Shown in pieces: positions 1 to 5,732 of a DNA stretch of 8,555 nucleotides. The DNA is from Candidatus Dormiibacterota bacterium (GTDB lineage: Bacteria; Chloroflexota; Dormibacteria; Aeolococcales; Aeolococcaceae). Within the stretch, counting starts at the first letter, position 1, and each line of letters starts with the position of its first letter. The notes beneath the pieces were generated by a model. It ran no database searches. It saw nothing but the letters and a program-made list of their open reading frames with translations, and was not told the DNA's origin. The stretch is from assembly GCA_955651875.1 (NCBI GenBank), contig CATPAP010000290.1, positions 1-8,555 of the forward strand, given 5' to 3'. A program made the position numbers and the translations under genes.

Positions 1-267
1 CACGAGCCGGGTTTCCCAGCCCTCTCGGCGTTGCGCGCCTGGGCGCTCCAGATACGATCGACGGATTCGACGCTCGCCGCACTCATGGACGACGAGTTCG
101 CGTTCGGTCTTCATGAGCTCGACCCAGCGATCACGCGAGGCGAACCCGCCGGGGACGCGGTCTTGTGGGACGTGGGCGAGCAGCACGAGACCACTAGCGA
201 CGGCGAAATGGTGCTCCTGATTATCGAGGCCGACCGATTGAAGTTGGATGCGCAAAGCGACAACTGA
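1..267 (+). CDS. partial hypothetical protein, 3' end of gene
   Basis: The frame is open from the first base of the window to a TGA at 265-267, so the gene would begin upstream of what is visible. I do not recognise the protein. The visible 88 residues are acidic, with a run rich in Asp and Glu (MDDEFAFGLHELDP), and end in DAQSDN. Third codon positions are about four-fifths G or C by hand count, which fits coding in a GC-rich genome. The opposite strand is also open, from an ATG at 294 to the window edge, and encodes an Arg-rich, protein-like sequence. Its third positions are less GC-rich, especially near its start, so I prefer the plus strand. The choice is not secure, and either frame could be an antisense shadow. 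Confidence 0.35.
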   Translation, partial: HEPGFPALSALRAWALQIRSTDSTLAALMDDEFAFGLHELDPAITRGEPAGDAVLWDVGEQHETTSDGEMVLLIIEADRLKLDAQSDN

Positions 268-355
268 GCCGGTACGCTTTTCTAGGGAACGCATGCCTCG
301 CGCAGGCCAGTGTCCGTAATCACCCCCGAGAGGCTAGCTCTTGCCGCGGGAACCG

Positions 356-378
356 AGGCCTCGCCCTCTACGAGGCCT
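356..378 (-). terminator. hairpin overlapping the ABM stop codon
   Basis: Read on the minus strand, AGGCCTCG (378-371) and CGAGGCCT (363-356) form a perfect 8-bp stem. The 7-nt loop is TAGAGGG, and its first three bases are the stop codon of the ABM-domain gene. No U-run follows, as is common for actinobacterial terminators. The likely role is transcription termination or 3'-end protection for that gene; this is inferred from position and symmetry only. Confidence 0.5.
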
Positions 379-700
379 GAGCTTGGGCCTTCGAGGACGC
401 CTTGCGTGGCGTGTGGTGCGCCTTGAGCTTCGACCACTCAGCCCGCTTAGGTGGTCCGGTGACTCCCGCCTTGTGGAGAGCCGTGCCGAGACGCGTCTTC
501 ATGAACTCGTCCTGGTCCGCTTGCGTCTCCCAGACCTCGACGACGATCCAGCCGCCCTCGGTCGGGCCGGCCGTGTGGCTGACGATGCCCACAGGCCATG
601 CGCCTTCCCCGGTGCTCATGTCGATGCCAAGGTCCGCGTTCACGGCGGCGTAGGCGTCCTCATCCAAACCCTCGAACTCGAGGATAAACAGTTCAGCCAT
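368..700 (-). CDS. ABM-domain (dimeric alpha-beta barrel) protein
   Basis: This encodes 110 residues. The start is the ATG at 700, reading MAELFILEFEGLDEDAY, because GGGAGAG lies about 5 bases upstream; the longer open frame to 925 has no such site and looks non-coding. The sequence has the pattern of short antibiotic-biosynthesis-monooxygenase-like (ABM) proteins: a first beta strand ending in FEG, a helix (AYAAVNADLGID), a strand around GIVSHTAGP, the strand GGWIVVEVWE, a helix with FMKTRLGTAL, and a late AHHTP. Members are cytosolic and usually dimeric. Some oxidise aromatic substrates or degrade haem, but most small ones have no known substrate, and no catalytic residue can be assigned here. 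The C-terminus is a Lys/Ala/Gln tail. The gene stands alone and its stop lies in a hairpin loop. Family call fairly sure; function unknown. Confidence 0.85.
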   Translation of the reverse strand: MAELFILEFEGLDEDAYAAVNADLGIDMSTGEGAWPVGIVSHTAGPTEGGWIVVEVWETQADQDEFMKTRLGTALHKAGVTGPPKRAEWSKLKAHHTPRKASSKAQAQAS

Positions 701-1073
701 TTCCACTCTCCCGGTATGCAACCAGCGCCCGTCCGCATGGGCTTGCGCCCCAATGATGTCACGGAGGTGGCGGGCTTCACGACGTTCGATAGTCCCCAGG
801 CGATAGCACGCTGGGCCAGCCGAGTGTGATCTCCCTCGACCGCCCCGCGCATGCCCGGGAGACGGTATGAGCCAGGTACCTCGGCTTGCCGAACACCTCT
901 GAGCTGTCCGTCTATCGCTCAGCAAGAGCTCCTCGTCGGATTCATGGGAGTCCCTGCAAGACCATCAACATGCAGGCAATTCCATGTGCGTCCAACTTAC
1001 GGGGATCAGTGCTCTTTCCAACCATTTGTCGACGAAAGGGATCATTCTGAATTCGGTTCCGCATCCTCAAATG
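701..1073. other. stretch without a supported gene
   Basis: Between the ABM gene start and the first tRNA fragment I find no convincing gene. Frames are open on both strands but have no ribosome site, no recognisable motif and mixed third-position composition. One minus frame spells GRQDSNLRPLVPQ, which is only the antisense translation of the tRNA 3' half. The stretch probably includes the ABM promoter and unrecognised flank or element DNA. Confidence 0.4.
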
Positions 1074-1124
1074 AGTACTGGTCTGGGGGACCAGGGGTCG
1101 CAGGTTCGAGTCCTGTCTCCCCGA
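1074..1124 (+). pseudogene. 3' half of tRNA-Pro (anticodon GGG)
   Basis: Bases 1078-1124 fold exactly as the 3' half of a tRNA. The anticodon stem is CTGGT/ACCAG (1078-1082 with 1090-1094). The 7-base loop is CTGGGGG with anticodon GGG at 1085-1087 and G37, as expected for proline. A GGGTC variable region follows, then the T stem GCAGG/CCTGT with loop TTCGAGT, the acceptor strand CTCCCCG (1117-1123) and discriminator A1124. The matching 5' acceptor strand (CGGGGAG) and a D-arm should lie within about 30 bases upstream, and they are not there. No CCA follows. It cannot make a tRNA as it stands. Such 3' halves typically remain where an integrative element recombined into a tRNA gene. Confidence 0.75.
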
Positions 1125-1208
1125 GCTTTGGTCAATGGTGGCAAGCTCTGATGAGTCGCTGCGGCTTGTGCGTCGTGGCTTCAAACTAAGCGCGCAGAGT
1201 GTTGAGCA

Positions 1209-1260
1209 ACGCCTTGGTACGGCGTAGGTCGACGGTTCAACCCCGTCCTTGGGCTCACCA
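1209..1260 (+). pseudogene. 3' half of tRNA-Thr (anticodon GGT)
   Basis: This is a second tRNA 3' half, 84 bases after the first. The anticodon stem is ACGCC/GGCGT (1209-1213 with 1221-1225). The loop TTGGTAC carries anticodon GGT at 1216-1218, which means threonine. The variable region is AGGTC, the T stem is GACGG/CCGTC with loop TTCAACC, the acceptor strand is CTTGGGC (1248-1254) and the discriminator is T1255; CACCA follows. No GCCCAAG 5' acceptor strand or normal D-arm precedes it, although GTTGAGCA just upstream weakly recalls the end of a D-arm. It is probably a second attachment-site scar or a degraded tRNA gene. Confidence 0.7.
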
Positions 1261-1293
1261 AACGATCAGGTCGAGTTCCTCGCCGGCTATGTC

Positions 1294-1317
1294 CATCGTC
1301 AGCCTAGGCTGACGATG
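1294..1317 (-). terminator. 24-nt perfect palindrome containing the MMPL stop codon
   Basis: The arms CATCGTCAGC (1294-1303) and GCTGACGATG (1308-1317) are perfectly complementary around CTAG. The TAG of that loop is the stop codon of the MMPL gene, at 1306-1304 on the minus strand. Because the whole 24 bases are palindromic, it could act in either direction, including for transcripts arriving from the tRNA fragments on the plus strand. No U-run is present. A bidirectional terminator is most likely; a protein-binding site is possible. Confidence 0.6.
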
Positions 1318-3442
1318 CCACATTTGGCCGCGCCGCCATCAGCGGTGACGGAGCGACACGCAGAATCTTCCCCGCCCACACTGGAAGCCACCAATTGAAT
1401 CGGCCGAAAAGACTCACGAGCGCGGGAACCATCAGGGCGCGGATCACCGTCGCGTCAACGATGATGCCTGCACCCAAGCCTGTCGCGAGAATCTTGATGT
1501 CCGTATCCGGCGCTGTCGACATGGCCACAAAGGAAAACATCATGATCAGGGCGGCGCTTGTCACCAGCCGCCCGGTGCGTCCCAGGCCCGTAACGACGGC
1601 GGATTCCGTGGATCCGGTGTGATCGTATGACTCGCGCATGCGCGACAGGATGAACACCTCGTAGTCCATCGACAAGCCGAAGAGAAAGGCGAAGACCATG
1701 ACTGGAACCCAGATGGTGATCGCGCCTGTCGGCGGTATACCCCAAATCGTGCCGCTACCATGGCCATCCTGGAATACCAAGGTCAAGACCCCGAAGGCGC
1801 AGGCCAAGGAGATCAGGTTGAGCACCACTGCCTTGGCGGCCAGCAGCAGCGACCGGAACGCGCGCGCCAGAAGGGCCAGTGTGAGAAAAGCGATGATGCT
1901 CAGCATGAACGGGAAGCTACCGTAGACAGCGTGGTTGAAATCGACTTCAAACGCGGCATCGCCCGTGACGCCAAACACGTTGGGATTGTTGGCGACAGCG
2001 CTGCGCACAGCGGTCAATGCATCCTTTCCCGCGCTGGTTGATGACTCGTCGCGTGGGAGCACTGTGATCATCGAGTCAGAATTACTTCTCGAATCGGGAC
2101 CGGACGGCGCGATTGCGGTGAGGATGCGCGGGACGTCCTTGATGGTCGCCGCGACGGACGCTGGATCACCACCCGTCGTCAGCACGGTCATGGGTGTGAT
2201 CACCCCGGACGGCACTCCCCCGAGTTCCAGTGTCTGAAGCGCGTCGTAGGCATCGCCGCTCCGCGCCAATGACGTCGTGGTTGGTTGCCCGGCGTGCAGC
2301 GACAGTGCAGGAATGGCGAGGAGTGCGAGTAGCAGAGCACCGACTCCGGCAGCGACCCAGCGCCGCCGCAGAACCAGCGATGCCCACGCGGTCCATGGTC
2401 TGCTTGCTTGGTTCTCGTGGCGCAATCGCGGCCAGTCGAGTCGCGGGCCGATGGTCGCCAGCAGCACCGGCAGAAGCGTTGTGGCAACCGCAACCGACAC
2501 AAGCGGAATCAGGACGCCACCGATTCCGATGCTGCGCAGAAAGGGAACAGGAAGCACCACGAGAGCGAGCAGACCAATGGCGACGGTCGCTCCAGAAAAA
2601 AGCACCGCACGGCCCGCCGAAGCCATTGCGTCTTCAACGGCATGGGGGGAGTCCCTGCCATGAGCACGCTCCTCCCGCCAGCGCGTGACCAGAAGCAGTG
2701 AGTAGTCGATCGCAACGCCCAATCCGATCAGTGCGATGAGGAACTGAACGATGAAGCTCACGCTGGTGACGGTCGTGAGGCCCAGGACGAGCAGGAAGGT
2801 TGTCATGATCGAGATTCCGGCGGTCAACAGCGGCAAGACCGCGAGGAAACTGGCAAACACGAACATCAGGATCAACAGAGCACCGACTGCGCCGATCATG
2901 GCCTCGACCAGGACGCTCTCGCCACCGGAGCCACCACCGGCCGACAATTGAACAAGACCAGTTGTCCTCACCGTCCACCCAGGTGGGGCCGCAGCGGCGA
3001 CTGCGCGAGTGATCGCGATTGCGGGATCCGTGCCCCCACTGAAACTGGGTTGCACCCCAAAAACAACCGCATACACCGAGCGGCCGTCTCTCGTGACGAA
3101 CGCGGGGTCGTGTGCGGCGACACCGTCAACGACCTGCAAGCCTGGCAGGACGTGCGCAGTTGCGAACGCTGCAGTGAGTTGCGCCGATACACCGGGAGTA
3201 TTCACGGTCGTCCCTGCGGGCAATGTGATGACCGGAACGATCGGCGGCGCTTCCGAAAACGAGTGGAAGGCGCTATCGATCAGATGGGAGGTTTCAGTAC
3301 TGGGTTGACCTGGAAGGTCGAATGTCGTCGAAAGTCTCGACGTTGTGGCTCCGGCCGTTGCGGCGCCGGCAAACGCGATGACGATCCAAAAACCCACCAC
3401 AAGTGCCTTGTGGCGAAGCACGAATCGGGTCAAGGCACGCAT
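1304..3442 (-). CDS. MMPL family RND transporter
   Basis: A 712-residue inner-membrane transporter of the MMPL branch of the RND superfamily, which uses the proton gradient to export lipids or hydrophobic compounds. The topology is the usual two halves: TM1 about 13-31, an extracytoplasmic loop to about 175, TM2-6 about 178-330, TM7 about 361-382, a second loop, and TM8-12 about 509-680. The proton-relay Asp-Tyr pairs are in place at D246-Y247 (in GVAIDYSLL) and D593-Y594 (in GLSMDYEVF), and D663 lies in IIVDATVIR. The length suits the shorter actinobacterial MMPLs; there is no long C-terminal domain as in MmpL3. The start at 3442 gives the typical MRALTRFVLRHK N-terminus. GGAGGAG lies upstream but about 12 bases away, further than usual, and overlaps a palindrome. 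The gene is intact although its upstream neighbours are broken. Substrate cannot be told from sequence. Confidence 0.95.
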   Translation of the reverse strand: MRALTRFVLRHKALVVGFWIVIAFAGAATAGATTSRLSTTFDLPGQPSTETSHLIDSAFHSFSEAPPIVPVITLPAGTTVNTPGVSAQLTAAFATAHVLPGLQVVDGVAAHDPAFVTRDGRSVYAVVFGVQPSFSGGTDPAIAITRAVAAAAPPGWTVRTTGLVQLSAGGGSGGESVLVEAMIGAVGALLILMFVFASFLAVLPLLTAGISIMTTFLLVLGLTTVTSVSFIVQFLIALIGLGVAIDYSLLLVTRWREERAHGRDSPHAVEDAMASAGRAVLFSGATVAIGLLALVVLPVPFLRSIGIGGVLIPLVSVAVATTLLPVLLATIGPRLDWPRLRHENQASRPWTAWASLVLRRRWVAAGVGALLLALLAIPALSLHAGQPTTTSLARSGDAYDALQTLELGGVPSGVITPMTVLTTGGDPASVAATIKDVPRILTAIAPSGPDSRSNSDSMITVLPRDESSTSAGKDALTAVRSAVANNPNVFGVTGDAAFEVDFNHAVYGSFPFMLSIIAFLTLALLARAFRSLLLAAKAVVLNLISLACAFGVLTLVFQDGHGSGTIWGIPPTGAITIWVPVMVFAFLFGLSMDYEVFILSRMRESYDHTGSTESAVVTGLGRTGRLVTSAALIMMFSFVAMSTAPDTDIKILATGLGAGIIVDATVIRALMVPALVSLFGRFNWWLPVWAGKILRVAPSPLMAARPNVASSA

Positions 3443-3458
3443 GGGTCGCGTGTCTCCT

Positions 3459-3472
3459 CCTTCACGTGAAGG
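3459..3472. promoter_or_regulatory. 14-bp perfect palindrome over the MMPL ribosome site
   Basis: CCTTCACGTGAAGG is a perfect inverted repeat. It lies 17 bases ahead of the MMPL start and overlaps the GGAGG of the putative ribosome site on the minus strand. A TetR-family fragment lies about 300 bases further upstream, and TetR proteins bind palindromes of this kind next to transporter genes, so an operator is plausible. It could also act as a small hairpin in the mRNA. No binding is shown by the sequence alone. Confidence 0.4.
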
Positions 3473-3816
3473 TGTCGAATGGTCGGATGCGTATGAATTC
3501 TCCTCGAAACCGGTTGATGCGTGCTCTAGGACCCGGCGCCCTGCAGCTGAGGTTCGCGGGCCGCTGCGAGTCGCGGGAAGCGGCCCTCCGGATCGCGAGA
3601 ACGATGGACGCAGCCAGGACCCAGAGGATGATGACCATGAACCCGGTGTCGACGATATTGCCTAAGGGCGTCGCTGAACAGACCGGCCGATCCGCCCACC
3701 AACTCCGCCCCTCCCAGCAGCACGGCCAGGTACCCGAAGGCCGGATGGAGGAACAACTTGCCGACCGACAAGGAGGTGCGCATCCACTGGGTGACGCTCC
3801 ATCCACCGCCCAACAT
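3462..3816 (-). pseudogene. frameshifted two-helix membrane protein remnant
   Basis: Two overlapping minus-strand frames each hold one half of what looks like a single small membrane protein. The first gives a hydrophobic segment within FLHPAFGYLAVLLGGAELVG and runs on to GLFSDAL (about 3760-3660). The second picks up at about 3660 with NIVDTGFMVIILWVLAASIV (about 3660-3600), then a basic tail ending at a TGA (3464-3462) that touches the MMPL ribosome site. Joining them needs a one-base shift near 3655-3665. The N-terminal stretch before about 3760 is antisense to the TetR fragment and is probably not part of the protein, so the true start appears lost. I do not recognise the family. In position it would have been the gene just upstream of the transporter. 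A sequencing error is the main alternative to genuine decay. Confidence 0.45.
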
Positions 3817-4054
3817 GGGTGAGCTCCTGGCGATCGCCGACCCGGAGGATCGGCTCCGTCAGGTGCTGGTCGGCCTCGACGGCTGGTATCGCGAGACCGA
3901 GCCCATGGCAGTCAACATCGAGCGGGATCGCCTGCTGCTCCCCGCGCTGAACGAGGTGCTGAACAAGACGGGCGGCAGCCTTGCCACGCGCTGTCGACGA
4001 CATCCTAGAATTCCCCCCACCACTCAGGCCGTGGTATCAGAAATTAGGAGGTGA
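3758..4054 (+). pseudogene. TetR-family regulator, C-terminal fragment
   Basis: Residues read from about 3773 match the ligand-binding C-terminal domain of TetR regulators: HWVTLHPPPNMGELLAIADP, then EDRLRQVLVGLDGWYRETEP, then MAVNIERDRLLLPALNEVL. The H-W-x3-H-P-P-P start and the Arg-Leu...W-Y-x3-E-P-M pattern are typical of this domain. The N-terminal helix-turn-helix of about 50-60 residues is absent. The only start is a TTG at 3758 with no ribosome site, and upstream DNA belongs to the opposite-strand membrane remnant. After KTGG the frame drifts into sequence unlike TetR tails, and another frame (AVDDILEF) may continue it, suggesting a second lesion near 3980. Without the DNA-binding domain it cannot regulate. 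It probably once controlled the neighbouring MMPL gene, by the usual arrangement of such loci. Confidence 0.6.
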
Positions 4055-4058
4055 CCCG

Positions 4059-4313
4059 ATGACAAGGACGCGCATGGTTTCCTTGATAGTTGGTGTCGTG
4101 CTGGCGGCGCTGGTCGCAGGCGATGTGCTTCGCAGCGTCCAGCTCTCTTCTGTGAATCAGCAACAGAAGGACACTCAACAGCAGCTTGCGCAGGTTTCCG
4201 CCGCGCTCAATGGCGCGAGCGGCCAGGTCACCACGGTAGACCAAGACCAAGCCAGCAACGCTCAGAAAATCCTCAACGGTCTCGCCGAGGTGAACGTCGA
4301 GTTCCAGCGCTGA
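4059..4313 (+). CDS. small membrane-anchored Gln-rich protein
   Basis: An 84-residue protein that I do not recognise. The start is the ATG at 4059, because AGGAGGTGA, an almost ideal ribosome site, ends a few bases before it; the in-frame TTG at 3981 has none. The N-terminus is MTRTR followed by one hydrophobic helix (about residues 6-21, MVSLIVGVVLAALVAG), then a long polar, Gln/Ala/Ser-rich segment (SVNQQQKDTQQQLAQVSAAL and onward to 84) with a helical, coiled-coil-like pattern. The arrangement predicts a signal anchor with the helical part outside the membrane. It follows the broken TetR fragment, whose frame ends 5 bases before the start, but nothing links the two functionally. It is short and compositionally simple; the ribosome site is the main evidence that it is expressed. 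Confidence 0.65.
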   Translation: MTRTRMVSLIVGVVLAALVAGDVLRSVQLSSVNQQQKDTQQQLAQVSAALNGASGQVTTVDQDQASNAQKILNGLAEVNVEFQR

Positions 4314-4481
4314 GCCTCCTTTGCAACCCGTACGGGGGGTTCAGCAACCCGGGCATGGCCTGTTCCGTCACTGTGCCCTGATCTTGTCTCTGCACTAGCG
4401 ATGTGCTCCAATGAAGAACGACCCGGACGAGGTTTAGAGCGGCACGATGCTATAGCTCCCCCCGGCGAGGAGATGTCCACG

Positions 4482-4631
4482 ATGGGCATGAATATGAGGC
4501 TCGACAACGAGCTGGTGTGGTTGCGTCGACGCCTGGCTGATCCAAAGGCCAGCACGGCCGAAAAGGATCGCTGCCGCAAACGCGAGCGGGACATTCTCCG
4601 CGCGTACAAACCGAACGACCCGAACGCCTGA
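4482..4631 (+). CDS. 49-aa charged small protein
   Basis: A short unrecognised protein reading MGMNMRLDNELVWLRRRLAD and ending in RAYKPNDPNA. The start at 4482 is chosen because GAGGAG ends 9 bases upstream; an ATG at 4473 sits directly on that site, and ATGs at 4488 and 4494 are also possible. The middle (RLADPKASTAEKDRCRKRER) is strongly charged and probably helical, with no transmembrane segment, so it should be cytosolic. It lies 168 bases after the membrane-anchored small protein on the same strand and could share its transcript, although the gap is large enough for its own promoter. It has a single Cys and no zinc motif. Confidence 0.55.
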   Translation: MGMNMRLDNELVWLRRRLADPKASTAEKDRCRKRERDILRAYKPNDPNA

Positions 4632-4683
4632 AGGGTTTACTCCGCTGGTGCGTGCGCAGCGTTGAGCCCGGCCCGGGCGTCAG

Positions 4684-4851
4684 TCACCTCACGTCTCCGT
4701 GATTGCGGGCGAGCTGCAGGATACGGCGCGAGACCTCAACGGCCTGATCCCAGGGGATGACGACGACCGCGGACTGGCCGTCTGGCTGTGCGCGACGGAC
4801 GTGGATGCCCTCGATCGATGGCTCGACGGAAACGAAGTGCTCAGCGGCCAA
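4684..4851 (-). CDS. possible 55-aa protein or gene fragment
   Basis: A minus-strand frame with very regular G/C third positions. It runs from a TTG at 4851 (an in-frame TGA lies at 4869-4867) to a TGA at 4686-4684. It reads LAAEHFVSVEPSIEGIHVRR, then a beta-like stretch SAVVVIPWDQAVEVSRRILQ and ends LARNHGDVR. The alternating strand-helix character looks like real protein rather than a shadow. No ribosome site precedes the TTG and no better start exists, so it may be the end of a gene whose 5' part is gone or broken by the TGA. It lies about 65 bases downstream of the HNH lipoprotein stop on the same strand. Two other frames are open here, one on each strand, but their composition is less coding-like. 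I cannot name a family. Confidence 0.3.
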   Translation of the reverse strand: MAAEHFVSVEPSIEGIHVRRAQPDGQSAVVVIPWDQAVEVSRRILQLARNHGDVR

Positions 4852-4917
4852 GACATCGACGACGGCTCAGATGCGGATGGCTTCTCCGGTCCACGGTCAT
4901 GGACGGCTGATAGCGCG

Positions 4918-5532
4918 TCACCCTGCGACGTACTCCCGATAGGCTGCGTACCAGTTGGTGGCGATGTCGTGCTGAGCCGCGCCCAGCCCGAGTTGTCCTG
5001 AGCAGACGCGCTCGTGCAATGCCTTCTCAAGAATGTCTTTTTGGTGATACCCAGGAGTCGGTGAGGCCGGCTCCGGCCAGAGGTTCGTATTCTCGTTGTC
5101 GCCGCCGAGCTCGAGCGGGATGAGGTGATCGAGCTCATACGTGCCTGAAGGCTCCGGATATGGAATGCCGTACTCCGCATAGACCTCGTGGTACTGCTCC
5201 TGGGTTACGTTGCGGTGGGCGCTGGCCCATCCCGGCGTGCAAACGTCCCCAGCAGTGACGCTTGGGAATGTGACGCCGGGAGTCAGCTGGCGATTGGGCA
5301 TCGATACACCTACGGGAATCGCTGTGACTACGCTCGGCGTGACGGTGCCAGCGCTAGAAGCCGGCGGGCTGGCAGTCGTCGGGGTAGAAGTAGTCGTCTG
5401 GGCGGCCGGTGCGGATTGCGTGCCCTCTGGTGCTGACCTGACGTCACACGCGGTCAGCGCGAACCCGAGAACGGCACCCACCGTCATGCAGCGGCGCGCG
5501 GCTTCTGTCCGTCGAGGTGCGATCACGCGCAT
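4918..5532 (-). CDS. secreted lipoprotein with HNH nuclease fold
   Basis: This encodes 204 residues from the ATG at 5532. The N-terminus is a lipoprotein signal: an Arg-rich start, hydrophobic VGAVLGFAL, and lipobox LTAC with the lipidated Cys at 29. A Thr/Ser/Pro/Ala linker follows (about 35-75), then the folded domain from about 95. That domain carries the HNH-type core YELDHLIPLELGGDN, with E133, D135 and H136, followed by NLWPE (150-154), and then GYHQKD (161-166) and VCSGQLGL (176-183). This pattern is a widespread family of HNH-like proteins with unproven nuclease activity. Cys98 and Cys177 could form a disulfide, as suits an exported domain. It would act on the outer face of the cell membrane or in the wall. 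The ribosome site is weak, so a GTG at 5526 is an alternative start. Fold call good; substrate unknown. Confidence 0.87.
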   Translation of the reverse strand: MRVIAPRRTEAARRCMTVGAVLGFALTACDVRSAPEGTQSAPAAQTTTSTPTTASPPASSAGTVTPSVVTAIPVGVSMPNRQLTPGVTFPSVTAGDVCTPGWASAHRNVTQEQYHEVYAEYGIPYPEPSGTYELDHLIPLELGGDNENTNLWPEPASPTPGYHQKDILEKALHERVCSGQLGLGAAQHDIATNWYAAYREYVAG

Positions 5533-5617
5533 GTTTTCTGCCGCAGCTGCTCCAGATGTCGGTATTTCGCGCCAGCGTGAATTGGTGCCCCATGTGCCCC
5601 TCGGGAACCGCAGCTGG

Positions 5618-5710
5618 CTACTTCTTGACCACCTCGACGTTGGTGAAGATGTCGGTGTTCCCGATACCTGTCGTCGCGATCTGGGTCGTGAGTCCGACTG
5701 ACCTCGGCAC
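5618..5710 (-). CDS. possible 30-aa peptide ahead of the HNH lipoprotein
   Basis: A short frame starting at GTG 5710, reading MPRSVGLTTQIATTGIGNTD and ending FTNVEVVKK at a TAG (5620-5618). AGGAGG (5723-5718 on the minus strand) is 7 bases before the GTG; an ATG at 5716 is too close to that site to be the likely start. A TTGACC-N18-TAGCAT promoter candidate lies just upstream. The peptide ends 85 bases before the HNH lipoprotein start, so it would be the first gene of that transcript. It has no signal sequence and no recognised motif. It could be a leader peptide, or the surviving tail of a longer gene. The regulatory signals are better than the peptide itself. Confidence 0.35.
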   Translation of the reverse strand: MPRSVGLTTQIATTGIGNTDIFTNVEVVKK

Positions 5711-5732
5711 TCCCATGCCTCCTGCGCCGGGG

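Noticed and set aside
341..829. 162-residue plus-strand open frame
   Set aside because: It is antisense to the ABM-domain gene, Arg/Leu-rich and lacks a ribosome site; the minus gene has a recognisable domain.
942..1184. Minus-strand frame spelling GRQDSNLRPLVPQ
   Set aside because: This is the well-known spurious translation of antisense tRNA sequence and overlaps the tRNA-Pro 3' half.
2948..3469. 173-residue plus-strand frame inside the MMPL gene
   Set aside because: Antisense shadow of a clearly coding transporter; Arg/Cys-rich composition with no motif.
4325..4341. AACCC/GGGTT inverted repeat after the 84-residue gene
   Set aside because: Only a 5-bp stem with ambiguous pairing; too weak to call a terminator.
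5210..5701. 163-residue plus-strand frame
   Set aside because: It is antisense to the HNH lipoprotein, whose lipobox and HNH motif make the minus strand the coding one.
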